A DNA stretch of 64,000 bases from Williamsia herbipolensis (GTDB taxonomy: Bacteria; Actinomycetota; Actinomycetes; Mycobacteriales; Mycobacteriaceae), in NCBI RefSeq assembly GCF_000964005.1, contig NZ_JXYP01000018.1, positions 62,001-126,000 of the forward strand. The letters are read 5' to 3'. Shown here piece after piece: positions 46,004 to 54,820 of the stretch. Made by a program: the position numbers and the translations under genes. Every line of letters starts with the position of its first letter. Positions within the stretch are counted from its first letter, which is position 1. The notes under the pieces were generated by a model, which saw nothing but the letters and a program-made list of their open reading frames with translations, was not told where the DNA came from and did not search any database.

Positions 46004-47380
46004 CTAGTCGAGGTAGTCGCGCAGGACCTGCGAACGCGATGGGTGACGCAGCTTCGACATCGTCTTCGACTCGATCTGACGGATCCGCTCACGCGTCACG
46101 CCATAGACCTGACCGATCTCGTCGAGCGTGCGCGGCTGACCGTCGGTGAGACCGAAACGCAGACGGACCACGCCCGCCTCACGCTCGGAGAGCGTCTCGA
46201 GCACCGACTGCAGCTGATCCTGCAGCAGCGTGAACGACACGGCGTCGACGGCCACGACGGCCTCGGAGTCCTCGATGAAGTCACCGAGTTGGCTGTCGCC
46301 CTCGTCGCCGATGGTCTGATCGAGCGAGATGGGCTCACGCGCGTACTGCTGGATCTCCAGCACCTTCTCCGGCGTGATGTCCATCTCCTTGGCGAGCTCC
46401 TCGGGGGTGGGCTCGCGGCCCAGGTCCTGCAGGAGTTCGCGCTGGATGCGACCGAGCTTGTTGATGACCTCGACCATGTGCACCGGGATACGGATGGTGC
46501 GGGCCTGATCGGCCATCGCGCGGGTGATCGCCTGACGGATCCACCAGGTGGCGTACGTCGAGAACTTGTAGCCCTTGGTGTAGTCGAACTTCTCGACCGC
46601 GCGGATCAGACCGAGGTTGCCCTCCTGGATCAGGTCCAGGAACGCCATACCGCGGCCGGTGTAGCGCTTGGCGAGCGAGACGACGAGACGGAGGTTGGCC
46701 TCGAGCAGGTGATTCTTGGCGCGGTTGCCGTCGCGGGAGATCCAGGACAGGTCCCGGCGCTGGGCGACGGTGAGCTTCTCGCCGGCGTCGGCGATACGGC
46801 GCATGCGCTCGGTGGCGAAGAGTCCGGCCTCGATGCGCTTGGCGAGCTCGACCTCCTCCTCGGCGTTGAGCAGCGCGACCTTGCCGATCTGCTTGAGGTA
46901 GGCGCGGACCGAGTCGGCCGAGGCGGTGAGCTCGGCGTCCTTACGGGCCTGACGCAGCGCCTCGGACTCGTCCTCGTCCCACACGAAGTCGCCGGACTTC
47001 TTGTCCTCCTCGGTGGGCTCCTCGATCTCCTCGGCGTCGGCCTTGGCGGCCGGCTTCACCTTGGCGGTGGCGCCGTCGGAGTCGGTGGACGGTTCCTCGA
47101 CCTCGATGTCGTCGACGACTATCTCCTCGTCGATCTCACCCTCGGGGGCGTCGAGATCGTCGATGGACTCGGGGTTCTCGTCGCCATCGGTGGCGGGATC
47201 GGCGGCGGCCGGGGCCTTGGCGGTGGCCTTGCGGGCCGCCTTCTTGGCGGGTGCCTTCTTCGCGGGTGCCTTCTTGGCGGCCGTCTTCCGGGCAGTGGTC
47301 TTCTTCGCTGCTGCTCGCGGTGCGGTCACGTCCGAGGACTCGTCGCTGTCCGTTTCCTGGCGAGTTTTGGTGGCTGCCAC
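46004..47380 (-). CDS. sigA: principal RNA polymerase sigma factor SigA
   Basis: This 458-residue housekeeping sigma factor has a Lys/Ala-rich histone-like N-terminus ([16 protein letters not shown]) and an acidic stretch, then region 1.2-4: [85 protein letters not shown]. The C-terminal part is nearly identical to M. tuberculosis SigA. GTG at 47380 matches the family start (VAATKT) and has AAAGG upstream; an ATG at 47416 is less likely. A promoter -10 TACAAT lies about 100 bp upstream. Confidence 0.97.
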   Translation of the reverse strand: MAATKTRQETDSDESSDVTAPRAAAKKTTARKTAAKKAPAKKAPAKKAARKATAKAPAAADPATDGDENPESIDDLDAPEGEIDEEIVVDDIEVEEPSTDSDGATAKVKPAAKADAEEIEEPTEEDKKSGDFVWDEDESEALRQARKDAELTASADSVRAYLKQIGKVALLNAEEEVELAKRIEAGLFATERMRRIADAGEKLTVAQRRDLSWISRDGNRAKNHLLEANLRLVVSLAKRYTGRGMAFLDLIQEGNLGLIRAVEKFDYTKGYKFSTYATWWIRQAITRAMADQARTIRIPVHMVEVINKLGRIQRELLQDLGREPTPEELAKEMDITPEKVLEIQQYAREPISLDQTIGDEGDSQLGDFIEDSEAVVAVDAVSFTLLQDQLQSVLETLSEREAGVVRLRFGLTDGQPRTLDEIGQVYGVTRERIRQIESKTMSKLRHPSRSQVLRDYLD

Positions 47381-47477
47381 GTACGACCTTTCGGGACTGG
47401 AATCATGTGGCGTCACACCGAGAGATCACCTCGGCGGAGCGGGGGCGTGATGGGCCGGCTCGATGGCCGACCGACCC

Positions 47478-47483
47478 ATTGTA
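47478..47483 (-). promoter_or_regulatory. sigA promoter -10
   Basis: TACAAT on the minus strand (47483-47478) is a near-consensus -10. It would give a leader of about 90 nt before the sigA GTG at 47380. No good -35 is seen 17 bp upstream. Confidence 0.5.
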
Positions 47484-47540
47484 ACGATTCGACGGCCCCG
47501 CCGTTCGCCACACCACGCTTGGCGTCGCCATAACCGCCGT

Positions 47541-48359
47541 TCAGGGCCGCAGATGGGCGCTGACGGCCATCGCCGCGCCGACGATCCCGGCGGTGTTGAG
47601 CAGTGTCGCCGGGACGACCGGTGTGCGGTTGGTGAGGTGCGGTACCCACTTGTGGGCCTTGCGGCTGATACCGCCGCCGGCGATGAACAGGTCGGGCCAG
47701 AAGAGGTTCTCGTAGGCGGTGAGCACCTTCGACACGTGGCCGGCCCACTTCTCGTAGGACATGTCCTTGTCCTCTTTGACCTTCGACGACGCCTGGTGCT
47801 CGGCCTCGACCCCGCCGACCTCCATGTGGCCGAGTTCGGTGTTGGGCACCAGCTTCCCGTGGAACAGGATCGCCGAACCGATGCCGGTGCCGAACGTCAA
47901 CAGCATGACCATGCCCGCGGCGTCCTTGCCTGCTCCGAACGCGTCCTCGGCCATCCCCGCCGCGTCGGCGTCGTTGAGGACGGAGAAGTCGCGGTCGCCG
48001 AGTGCACCGGCGAGCAACGGGTACGGGTCGGTCCCGATCCACGACTTGTCGATGTTGGCGGCGCTGCGCACCACACCCCCGGAGACGACGCTGGGGAGCG
48101 TGACACCCACCGGCCCGGTCCAGGCGAAGTGGTCGGTCACCTGATGGATCCCGTCGGCGACCGCGGCGGGGGTCGACGGCTGCGGGGTCAGCACCTTGAA
48201 TCGTTCGCCGACGAGCTCTCCGGTCGACAGGTCGACGATGCCGCCCTTGATGCCCGACCCGCCGACGTCGACGCCGAAGGCCAGACCTCCCGACCCGTCG
48301 CGCGGGCCGTCGGCGCCCAGAGGCGTCGCGGGGTCGGTGGCGGGTGTCGCGTCGCTCAT
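47541..48359 (-). CDS. ppgK: polyphosphate glucokinase
   Basis: PpgK phosphorylates glucose using polyphosphate or ATP. The 272-residue ROK-type kinase has the phosphate loop FGVDVGGSGIKGGIVD (residues ~28-43), the catalytic Asp in LNDADAAGMAE, the TFGTGIGSA motif and ELGHMEVGG. An IDKSWIGTDP segment is typical of actinobacterial PpgK. A ~25-residue unconserved tail precedes the domain. Gene order sigA-ppgK-suhB matches M. tuberculosis. TAGCCT about 110 bp upstream is a possible promoter -10, and GAGAGG precedes the ATG. Confidence 0.95.
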   Translation of the reverse strand: MSDATPATDPATPLGADGPRDGSGGLAFGVDVGGSGIKGGIVDLSTGELVGERFKVLTPQPSTPAAVADGIHQVTDHFAWTGPVGVTLPSVVSGGVVRSAANIDKSWIGTDPYPLLAGALGDRDFSVLNDADAAGMAEDAFGAGKDAAGMVMLLTFGTGIGSAILFHGKLVPNTELGHMEVGGVEAEHQASSKVKEDKDMSYEKWAGHVSKVLTAYENLFWPDLFIAGGGISRKAHKWVPHLTNRTPVVPATLLNTAGIVGAAMAVSAHLRP

Positions 48360-48595
48360 GGCGAGGTCCTCTCGGCAGACGGCGTCCGAACGGCTCTCGC
48401 GCCCGGCGTGGCTCGTGGATGTGACCGTCGGTGGTCACCGATGGTGGCCGACTCCGACTCGCGCTCAAGGCTAGTCATGACCGCGACCTCGCGCTGCGGG
48501 CTCACCGATCCACACGCCATCCGCGTCTCACCCGTGTCGACGTCCTGGCGGGTGCGACCGCGGCACCGCCCGCACGGGTGTGCTGACATGGTGGC

Positions 48596-49444
48596 GTGAC
48601 CTCTGCCGCTGAACTGACCGCCATCGCCGTCGACGTCGCCCGCGACGCTGCCGCACTGATCCGGACCCGCCGCGGTGACCTCATCGAGCACGCGGCGGCG
48701 CCGATGCACTCCTCGGCGGTGTCGACGAAGAGCACACCCACCGATCCGGTCACCGTCGTCGACACCGAGGCCGAGGCGGCCATCCGTGCCCATCTGCACC
48801 GCCTGCGCCCCGATGACGCGTTCCTCGGCGAGGAGGACGGCGGGTCGCTGGAGGTGCCCTCGGGGGTGCGCTGGGTGGTCGACCCGATCGACGGGACGGT
48901 CAACTTCCTCTACGGGATCCCGGCGTACTCGGTGTCGATCGCCGCGCAGATCGACGGGGTGTCGGTCGCCGGCGCCGTCGTCGACGTCGCACGGTCGATC
49001 GTCTACTCGGCCACCCGGGGTGGTGGAGCGGTCCGTGACGACGGCACCGGACCGCACCCCCTGCGGGCGAACGCGGTGTCGTCGGTGTCGCTGGCGCTCG
49101 TCGCCACCGGCTTCGGCTACGGCGCGGACCGGCGCCGCGCACAGGGCCGGGTGATCGCCGAGTTGCTCCCGCGCATCCGTGACATCCGTCGGGTCGGGTC
49201 GGCAGCGCTGGATCTGTGCATGGTGGCCTCCGGTGCGGTCGACGCGCACTTCGAGCACGGACTCAACCCGTGGGACTGGGCCGCAGGCGCCCTCATCGCC
49301 GAGGAGGCCGGCGCGGTGGTCCGCACGCCCGGTCCGCAGTCGCGGGGCGGCGAGGGGCCGGTCACCATCGCCGTCGCACCGGGTATCGCCACGGAGTTCC
49401 TGGCGCTGCTCGACGAGATCGGTGCGTCGGGTCCGATCAGCTGA
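48596..49444 (+). CDS. suhB: inositol monophosphatase family protein SuhB
   Basis: This 282-residue Mg-dependent phosphatase probably releases myo-inositol for phosphatidylinositol and mycothiol synthesis. The metal motifs are intact: GEEDGGS, WVVDPIDGTVNFLYG and NPWDWAAGALIAEEAG. The GTG at 48596 is the start; no clear Shine-Dalgarno. A 16-bp palindrome (CCGATCAG and its complement) spans the stop codon. It is convergent with the LytR_C gene and divergent from ppgK. Confidence 0.93.
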   Translation: MTSAAELTAIAVDVARDAAALIRTRRGDLIEHAAAPMHSSAVSTKSTPTDPVTVVDTEAEAAIRAHLHRLRPDDAFLGEEDGGSLEVPSGVRWVVDPIDGTVNFLYGIPAYSVSIAAQIDGVSVAGAVVDVARSIVYSATRGGGAVRDDGTGPHPLRANAVSSVSLALVATGFGYGADRRRAQGRVIAELLPRIRDIRRVGSAALDLCMVASGAVDAHFEHGLNPWDWAAGALIAEEAGAVVRTPGPQSRGGEGPVTIAVAPGIATEFLALLDEIGASGPIS

Positions 49445-49462
49445 TCGGGTGCGGGGAGGGTC

Positions 49463-50149
49463 TCAGCAGGATGCGTTGTGCACGGCGGAGACCAACGCCG
49501 GATCGGCGCCGGTTCGCGGGTTCGACGGATCGGCCTGACGCAGTGCCTCGAGCACGGCCTGTGCGTCCTGCGACTGTTCACGGCCGGTGAACTGGGTTCC
49601 CAGCACGAGGTCGACCACCGAACCCGACCGGCCGTCGTCGACGAGTTGGGCGCAGGGCTCGGCCACCCAGAGCGCCGCGGCGGCGGCACGGCTGGCCTGG
49701 CCGAAGCGGATCTGTCCGACGCAGTCGAGGTTCTGATCGGGGTAGACGGTGTCGTCGGCGTACGGGGTGTCGGTCGCCGGGGTGAACCCCTGCGAGGTCA
49801 GGTCGTCGAGCACGCTGCGTGCCTGACCGCGCTCGGCCGAGGCGTTGAGGACACGCACCTGGAAGGTCGACAGCGCTCCCGGCGCCACGTCGAGCAGATC
49901 GCTGTTGGCGACGGTCGTCGTCGGCGCGGCCGACGATGCGCCGGAGGGGGCGGCCGAGGACGGGACCGGCGGCGGATTGCAGCTCGTCGTCGCCGACGCC
50001 GAGCCGCCGTCGGACAGAGCGCTGATCCACACGACGAGGGCCAGCACCAACAGCACGACGACGGCGACGACGAACGGGATGAAGCGGCGGCGTCGGAAAG
50101 GACGACCGTGGTCGTCGGTGGGGTATCCGATGGTGATCTGCGAAACCAC
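49463..50149 (-). CDS. cei: LytR C-terminal domain envelope integrity protein (Cei)
   Basis: This ~228-residue protein has a short cytoplasmic N-terminus (TIGYPTDDHGRPFRRRR), one membrane helix (residues ~26-46), a Ser/Pro/Thr linker and an extracellular LytR_C domain (QVRVLNASAERGQA). It is the counterpart of M. tuberculosis Rv2700, needed for envelope integrity. Paired cysteines (LDCVGQ, AEPCAQ) may form a disulfide. GTG at 50149 is chosen, with AAGGGAAG 10 nt upstream; an ATG at 50215 would add a non-conserved stretch. Confidence 0.88.
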   Translation of the reverse strand: MVSQITIGYPTDDHGRPFRRRRFIPFVVAVVVLLVLALVVWISALSDGGSASATTSCNPPPVPSSAAPSGASSAAPTTTVANSDLLDVAPGALSTFQVRVLNASAERGQARSVLDDLTSQGFTPATDTPYADDTVYPDQNLDCVGQIRFGQASRAAAAALWVAEPCAQLVDDGRSGSVVDLVLGTQFTGREQSQDAQAVLEALRQADPSNPRTGADPALVSAVHNASC

Positions 50150-50255
50150 GCTCGACTGACTTCCCTTCGCAGGTGGCCGGGGTTCGGTGATGGTCCCGGC
50201 GGCGACCCTCACCATAGGCGGCGAGCGCGGTGCCGCGCCGGTGCGACATACGCAG

Positions 50256-50284
50256 TTGACCCCATCCGGTGGGTGAGCTACGCT
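50256..50284 (+). promoter_or_regulatory. SigA-type promoter of DUF4193 gene
   Basis: TTGACC (50256-50261), a 17-bp spacer and TACGCT (50279-50284) form a well-spaced housekeeping promoter. The predicted start near 50291 leaves a ~230-nt leader before the ATG at 50524. An inverted copy, AGCGTA, lies at 50296-50301. Confidence 0.6.
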
Positions 50285-50290
50285 TCGCCC

Positions 50291-50523
50291 GCCTTAGCGT
50301 AACTGGGCTTGTGGTTCAGAAACTCGGCCCCTGTGGTCAAGCTCACTGCACAGCACTCCGGCGAGGGCAACAAAACCGACGGATGTGTCGTTACTACATG
50401 GCACACCCGTGAGGGACGGGACGACTCGAAGCAAACGGGTCGTCCACACACGGCGCCCGACGATCTCGCGAAACAAGCGGAACGCAGTCGCGCCGGCCAA
50501 AGGTATTGAGTGAAGGCGGAAAC
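50291..50523 (+). other. long 5' leader of DUF4193 mRNA
   Basis: This 233-nt stretch is less GC-rich than its surroundings and has no convincing long ORF. It contains one imperfect hairpin (GGACGAC at 50419-50425 with GTCGTCC at 50439-50445). A regulatory RNA or a second promoter close to the gene is possible; I see no known riboswitch motif. Confidence 0.45.
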
Positions 50524-50823
50524 ATGGCTACTGATTACGACGCCCCACGTCGAACCGAAACCGAAGACCTCAGCGAGGACTCGCTCGAGGAGCTCAAAGC
50601 GCGACGGAGCGAGGCGCAGGCAGCGTCGGTCGACGTCGACGAGGGCGACACGGCCGAGTCCTTCGAACTGCCCGGTGCGGATCTGTCCGGAGAAGAGCTC
50701 TCCGTCCGGGTCGTTCCCAAGCAGGCAGACGAGTTCACCTGCACGAGTTGCTTTCTCGTGTACCACCGCAGTCGACTGGCCCGTGAGAACGGCAACTCGT
50801 TGATCTGCGTGGACTGCGCCTGA
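50524..50823 (+). CDS. DUF4193 domain-containing protein
   Basis: This 99-residue acidic protein has a C-terminal zinc-ribbon-like motif CTSCFLVYHRSRLA...CVDC. It is the counterpart of M. tuberculosis Rv2699c, near-universal in Actinobacteria and of unknown function. The ATG at 50524 has AAGGCGG 4 nt upstream. The well-spaced promoter and long leader suggest strong, controlled expression. A terminator follows 60 bp downstream. Confidence 0.92.
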   Translation: MATDYDAPRRTETEDLSEDSLEELKARRSEAQAASVDVDEGDTAESFELPGADLSGEELSVRVVPKQADEFTCTSCFLVYHRSRLARENGNSLICVDCA

Positions 50824-50885
50824 TCGAGAAGGTCTTCCCGACTGGGGAGTGAACGATGTCGCCGTCCCACGGCGACGAGAGACAG

Positions 50886-50922
50886 CGAGCGCCGATCCGC
50901 CCTGGAGGCGGGTCGGCGCTCG
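50886..50922. terminator. terminator between DUF4193 and DUF3093 genes
   Basis: CGAGCGCCGATCCGCC pairs with GGCGGGTCGGCGCTCG (16 bp, one T-G wobble, 5-nt loop) between the convergent genes. Confidence 0.85.
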
Positions 50923-50941
50923 TCGTGTGTGAGGTCGGTCG

Positions 50942-51457
50942 TCAGTCCTGGTCGCGTGCCGAGGCGTCGGACAGCCCGATCGCCGCGAGCAACTCGGCGG
51001 GATGTCGGGTGCTGACCAGCCAGTAGGGCGTCGGGTCATCGGGGTCGTCGAGGACGAGGAGCACCATCGTCTTGACCCACGCCCGATGCATCATGAACGC
51101 CGCCGGGTCGAGCTGCCGGCCGAGCGCCGCGCTCTTCGCCGTCGCCGGGATGGTGGCGCCGCGGGCGATCAGCGACACGGGCAGATGCGCCTTGTGGGCC
51201 CACAATTCACCGTCGGCGGTCACACGGACGGTGACACGGCCCATCGACCACAGCATCCACACCGCGAGCACCGCGACCACGACATAGGCGACGGCGCTCC
51301 ACGACGCCTGCCGGGCCGCGAGCTGGATCTCGTACCCGAACACGCCGACCACGACCGCGGCCGCGGGCCACCACCACCACGGGACCCGCAGACGCTCGGT
51401 GAAACGGTCGGCGACAGGGGACAAGCCGCGCTCGTCGGTCGATGAAAACGATGCCAC
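50942..51457 (-). CDS. DUF3093 membrane protein
   Basis: This 171-residue protein has two membrane helices (residues ~25-45, containing WWWWPAAAVVVG, and ~53-70) followed by a C-terminal soluble PH-like domain ending in VSTRHPAELLAAI. It is the counterpart of M. tuberculosis Rv2698. GTG at 51457 follows TACGCT by 6 nt, so the mRNA is probably leaderless. It is divergent from dut, sharing overlapping -10 elements. Confidence 0.88.
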   Translation of the reverse strand: MASFSSTDERGLSPVADRFTERLRVPWWWWPAAAVVVGVFGYEIQLAARQASWSAVAYVVVAVLAVWMLWSMGRVTVRVTADGELWAHKAHLPVSLIARGATIPATAKSAALGRQLDPAAFMMHRAWVKTMVLLVLDDPDDPTPYWLVSTRHPAELLAAIGLSDASARDQD

Positions 51458-51463
51458 CAGGCC

Positions 51464-51473
51464 AGCGTAGTCT
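51464..51473. promoter_or_regulatory. overlapping divergent -10 elements (DUF3093 / dut)
   Basis: AGCGTAGTCT reads TAGTCT (51468-51473) toward dut and TACGCT (51469-51464) toward the DUF3093 gene. Each -10 is followed by 6 nt and a GTG start (51480 and 51457). The two hexamers share two base pairs. Confidence 0.6.
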
Positions 51474-51479
51474 TCGCCT

Positions 51480-51965
51480 GTGGCAGTCGATGCGCAGGTC
51501 GAGACGGTTGCATTCCGACGACTCGACCCCTCGGTCCCCCCTCCGCTCCGCGCTCACGACTCCGATGCCGGGGTCGATCTGTGCAGCACGGTGGACACCG
51601 TGCTGGCCCCCGGTGCGCGTGAGCTCGTCCCGACCGGCATCGCCGTGGCGCTGCCCGTCGGCACGGTGGGCCTGATCCATCCGCGCTCGGGTCTCGCCAC
51701 CCGCGTCGGACTCTCCATCGTCAACGCGCCCGGCACCGTCGACGCCGGCTACCGCGGCGAGATCAAGGTGTGTCTGATCAACCTCGACCCGTCCGAGCCG
51801 ATCACCATCCACCGGGGCGACCGCATCGCGCAGCTGCTGGTGCAGCGGGTCGAACTCCCCGAGTTCGTGGAGGTCGACACGCTCGACGAGACCAGTCGTG
51901 GGACCGGCGGCCACGGCTCGAGTGGTGGTCACGCGTCGCTCGTCGATCCGCGTCGGGAAGGATGA
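51480..51965 (+). CDS. dut: deoxyuridine 5'-triphosphate nucleotidohydrolase
   Basis: dUTPase hydrolyses dUTP to dUMP, keeping uracil out of DNA and supplying thymidylate synthesis. The 161-residue trimeric-type enzyme has all five motifs: [34 protein letters not shown], and the C-terminal [12 protein letters not shown]-loop-like arm. GTG at 51480 lies 6 nt after TAGTCT, indicating a leaderless transcript. The stop overlaps the start of the DUF3710 gene (ATGA), so the two are coupled. Confidence 0.96.
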   Translation: MAVDAQVETVAFRRLDPSVPPPLRAHDSDAGVDLCSTVDTVLAPGARELVPTGIAVALPVGTVGLIHPRSGLATRVGLSIVNAPGTVDAGYRGEIKVCLINLDPSEPITIHRGDRIAQLLVQRVELPEFVEVDTLDETSRGTGGHGSSGGHASLVDPRREG

Positions 51966-51970
51966 CGACC

Positions 51971-52852
51971 ATGACGGAGGAGATCGGTTCGGGGCGGGGC
52001 CCCTACGACATCGAAGATCTGGCCGACGACGTCGACCTGTCCAACTCGCATCTCGACCTGGGATCGGTGCTCGTACCGGTCGTGGAGGGCGGGCAGGTCA
52101 CCGTCGAGATGACCGCCGACCATCAACCCCAGGCGGTCCACCTCGTGACCCCGCACGGTCGCATCAGCGTCGCGGCGTTCGCCGCCCCGCGGTCACCCGG
52201 CCTGTGGCGAGAGGTGGTGGGGGAGTTGGTCGACACCCTGCGCACCGACGGCGCCGAGGCTTCCACAGAGGACGGACACTGGGGCCGCGAGGTCGTGGCC
52301 GTCGTGCCCGGTGGTGTGCACCGGTTCATCGGCGCCGAGGGACCCCGCTGGATGGTCCGCTGCGTCGCGAGCGGTCCGCCGGAATCGGCCGACGACCTCG
52401 CGCCCGTCGCGCGCGCGGTGCTCAGTGAGTCGGTGGTGCGACGCGGCTCCGATCCACATCCGCCCCGTGATCCGCTGCCCGTCTCGCTGCCGCCCGTGCT
52501 CGCCGAGCAGGTGTTCGCCGCGCAGCAACAGATGCAGGCCGACGGTGTGATGGATCAGTTCGCCGCGGCCCCCGAGGAACTCGCCGAGCAGACCGGCACC
52601 CCACCGGCCGAGCCGACGTCCACCGTGACGGGTGCCGGTGCCGACACCGAGGTCGCGCCCGAGGGTGCGATCGCCCAGAGCGCTCGTGCGCACGTCATCG
52701 GTGAGGACGATCCCGTCGGGACCGACGTGCACCCCGACATCGAGGTCACCGACGCCGCGGCACAGGAACCGTCGGAGGCCGAGGCGGATCGGTCCCGTCG
52801 GTCGTCGGGGTCGGCGCTGCAGCGCCTGCGCCGACGACAGGGCAAGAAGTAG
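51971..52852 (+). CDS. DUF3710 domain-containing protein
   Basis: This ~293-residue cytoplasmic protein opens GPYDIEDLADDVDLSNSHLD split over the first 30 residues, and has the core VPVVEGGQVTVEM, FAAPRSPGLWREV and EGPRWMVRCVASGP typical of DUF3710 (M. tuberculosis Rv2696c). The last ~90 residues are acidic and disordered. Two ATGs (51962 and 51971) are possible; 51971 has GGAAGG 9 nt upstream, while 51962 forms an ATGA overlap with dut. Function unknown. Confidence 0.87.
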   Translation: MTEEIGSGRGPYDIEDLADDVDLSNSHLDLGSVLVPVVEGGQVTVEMTADHQPQAVHLVTPHGRISVAAFAAPRSPGLWREVVGELVDTLRTDGAEASTEDGHWGREVVAVVPGGVHRFIGAEGPRWMVRCVASGPPESADDLAPVARAVLSESVVRRGSDPHPPRDPLPVSLPPVLAEQVFAAQQQMQADGVMDQFAAAPEELAEQTGTPPAEPTSTVTGAGADTEVAPEGAIAQSARAHVIGEDDPVGTDVHPDIEVTDAAAQEPSEAEADRSRRSSGSALQRLRRRQGKK

Positions 52853-52880
52853 ACCCCCACGGCACGAAGTGAACGGCGGC

Positions 52881-53612
52881 TCAGGCCAGTTCGGCCCAGG
52901 CCGACGCCGCCGCTCGTCCGATCGTGCCCGGATCGTCGCCCCAGGCGTCGAAGGTGATCGACCGCAGCGCCGACCGCGGCGCGAGGTGCGCCCAATGCTC
53001 CGCGATGTGGTGAGGATGGATGGGGTCGGCGCGTACTCCCACCACCGCCAGCGGCACCCCGAGTGCCGACAGCATCCCGGCCGTCGGTGTGCGCATCGCC
53101 GCCGCCTCACCGAGCTGTGAGCGCAGGGGCGCCCCGATCGACCTCCACGACCGCGCCAGCTCCTCGCCCAGCCACGCGGGGGTGTTCACGCGCATCTCCG
53201 CGGTGGCGCCGTCGATCCCGAGACGGTCGATGAGATCGACCGTCGCCAGAGCACTCAGCGCCGCCGGCGACGGCGCGGACTGCCCGTCGAACAGCCAGGG
53301 CGGCATCGCGGCGACGACACCTGCGCACGCGTCGGACTCGAGCGCCCACCCGACGCCGACGCAGGCACCGATGGAGATCCCGGCGACGAGGACCGAACCG
53401 TCGCCGGCGGCAGCGCCCTCGAGCGCGCGGAGGTAGGCGGTCTCGACCCCGTCGGGGCCGGGATCGACGGCGGCCAGCGGCAGGCCCAGGGCGTCGGCGA
53501 GGGGGGTGAAGGCGCGCCTCGCGTAGTCGGCGTCGGAACCCGTTCCCGGTAGCGCCACCAGCACCGATGCACCTGCGAGACCGCTGGTCTCAGAAGGTGT
53601 GACGGTGGCCAT
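52881..53612 (-). CDS. alpha/beta hydrolase
   Basis: This 243-residue protein shows the nucleophile elbow VAGISIGACVG (GxSxG, Ser ~99), the oxyanion region LPGTGSDADY and a C-terminal DPIHPHHIAEHWA with candidate Asp and His. It matches the position of M. tuberculosis Rv2695. A catalytic triad is plausible but the substrate is unknown. CAGGAT 6 nt before the ATG hints at a leaderless start. It is convergent with the DUF3710 gene. Confidence 0.85.
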   Translation of the reverse strand: MATVTPSETSGLAGASVLVALPGTGSDADYARRAFTPLADALGLPLAAVDPGPDGVETAYLRALEGAAAGDGSVLVAGISIGACVGVGWALESDACAGVVAAMPPWLFDGQSAPSPAALSALATVDLIDRLGIDGATAEMRVNTPAWLGEELARSWRSIGAPLRSQLGEAAAMRTPTAGMLSALGVPLAVVGVRADPIHPHHIAEHWAHLAPRSALRSITFDAWGDDPGTIGRAAASAWAELA

Positions 53613-53715
53613 CCCATGATCCTGCCCCGTGGGTGGTGTGGTGATCGGGCGAGGTCTACCCTGGCGATCCAGGGGCCGTCATCAAGGCCCCGATCAGCTA
53701 CCGTGAAAGGGTGCG

Positions 53716-54090
53716 ATGACCGCAGGAGCCGGATACCTCAAGCGCCTCACCAGGCGTCTCACCGAGGATCTCGAGCAGGCTGACGCCGAGAAGATCTCGG
53801 AGCAGTCGCAGGCGACCGGTGCCCAGCGCGCGTGCGACTGTTCGCGCGGCGAGGAGGTCAGCATGCTCGGTGAGCTGCGGTCGGTGCAGACCTGTTCGAA
53901 GGCGACGAAGACCGGTGTGGTCGCGGAGTTCTTCGACGGCACGGACGTCGTCGTGCTGAAGTGGATCGGCCGCAACCGCATCCCCGGAATCGAACCGGGA
54001 CGCAAGATCACCGTGCGCGGACGTCTCGGCGAGAAGGACGGCGCCAAGGTGATCTACAACCCGTACTACGAGCTCCTCGGTGACGACTGA
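53716..54090 (+). CDS. OB-fold nucleic acid binding domain protein
   Basis: This 124-residue protein has a helical N-terminus (GYLKRLTRRLTED) and an OB-fold (residues ~40-120) with VQTCSKATKTGVVAEFFDG and the conserved RGRLGEKDGAKVIYNPYYELL tail, shown here in key segments. It corresponds to M. tuberculosis Rv2694c. Related small OB proteins bind single-stranded nucleic acid; the target is unknown. AAAGGG precedes the ATG by 5 nt. It overlaps the DUF3159 start by 11 bp. Confidence 0.87.
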   Translation: MTAGAGYLKRLTRRLTEDLEQADAEKISEQSQATGAQRACDCSRGEEVSMLGELRSVQTCSKATKTGVVAEFFDGTDVVVLKWIGRNRIPGIEPGRKITVRGRLGEKDGAKVIYNPYYELLGDD

Positions 54091-54820
54091 CCCCTCGCGT
54101 GGCCTGTCCGACCCCGAACACGCACCCGACACCCCGGATACCGTCACGACAGCCGCGGCCGCGGCGCCCACCCTGCTCGAGCAGATGGGCGGCATACCCG
54201 GCCTGATCTTCTCGACCGTCCCGATCGTCGTGTTCGTCACGGCCAATGCCATCGGCGGTCTCACCCCCGGCATCATCGCCGCCGTCGCGGTGTCGGTGGC
54301 GATCTTCGCCTACCGGCTCATCCGCCGCGACCCTATCCAGCCCGCCGTCTCGGGTCTGTTCGGTGTGGCCATCTGCGTGTTCATCGCCCACCGCACCGGC
54401 GACGCCAAGGGGTTCTTCCTCGTCGGCATCTGGACGACGCTCGTCTACGCGGGCGCGTTCCTGCTGTCGATCCTGGTCCGCTGGCCGTTGGTCGGCGTCA
54501 TCTGGAACGTGGTGAACGGCAACGGGACCGCGTGGCGCAAGCACCGGAAGACCTTGCTCGCCTACGACCTCGCGACCGCGGTGTGGGCGGTGCTGTTCGG
54601 GGTCCGCTACCTCGTCCAGTCGTTCCTCTACGATTCCGACCAGACCGGCCTGCTGGCGGTCGCGCGCATCGGGATGGGATGGCCGCTCACCATCGCCGCC
54701 GGCCTGGCGACGGTTCTGCTGGTGCGCTGGGCCGAGCGCGAGGAGGCGACCGGGCCCGATGTGACGATCGACCCCGACGGGGCACACGAGACCGGCGGGG
54801 CGCCCGCGGCTAGAGACTGA
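54080..54820 (+). CDS. DUF3159 multi-pass membrane protein
   Basis: This 246-residue protein has five or six membrane helices after a ~35-residue acidic N-terminus with LLEQMGGIPGLIFSTVPI. It belongs to DUF3159 (M. tuberculosis Rv2693c), an uncharacterised Actinobacteria family. GTG at 54080 lies inside the OB-fold gene, so the two are co-translated. The 3' end overlaps ceoC on the opposite strand by 11 bp. Confidence 0.88.
   Translation: MTTDPSRGLSDPEHAPDTPDTVTTAAAAAPTLLEQMGGIPGLIFSTVPIVVFVTANAIGGLTPGIIAAVAVSVAIFAYRLIRRDPIQPAVSGLFGVAICVFIAHRTGDAKGFFLVGIWTTLVYAGAFLLSILVRWPLVGVIWNVVNGNGTAWRKHRKTLLAYDLATAVWAVLFGVRYLVQSFLYDSDQTGLLAVARIGMGWPLTIAAGLATVLLVRWAEREEATGPDVTIDPDGAHETGGAPAARD

Noticed and set aside
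47221-47300. Repeated AAKK codons at the sigA N-terminus as a DNA repeat or insertion
   Set aside because: Lys/Ala-rich N-terminal tails are normal for actinobacterial SigA.
49433-49448. 16-bp perfect palindrome at the suhB stop
   Set aside because: It has no loop and no partner gene logic; built from GATC steps common in high-GC coding ends, so not called a terminator or operator.
50309-50509. 66-codon ORF in the DUF4193 leader
   Set aside because: It starts at TTG without a ribosome site and has unremarkable composition; it is more likely non-coding leader.
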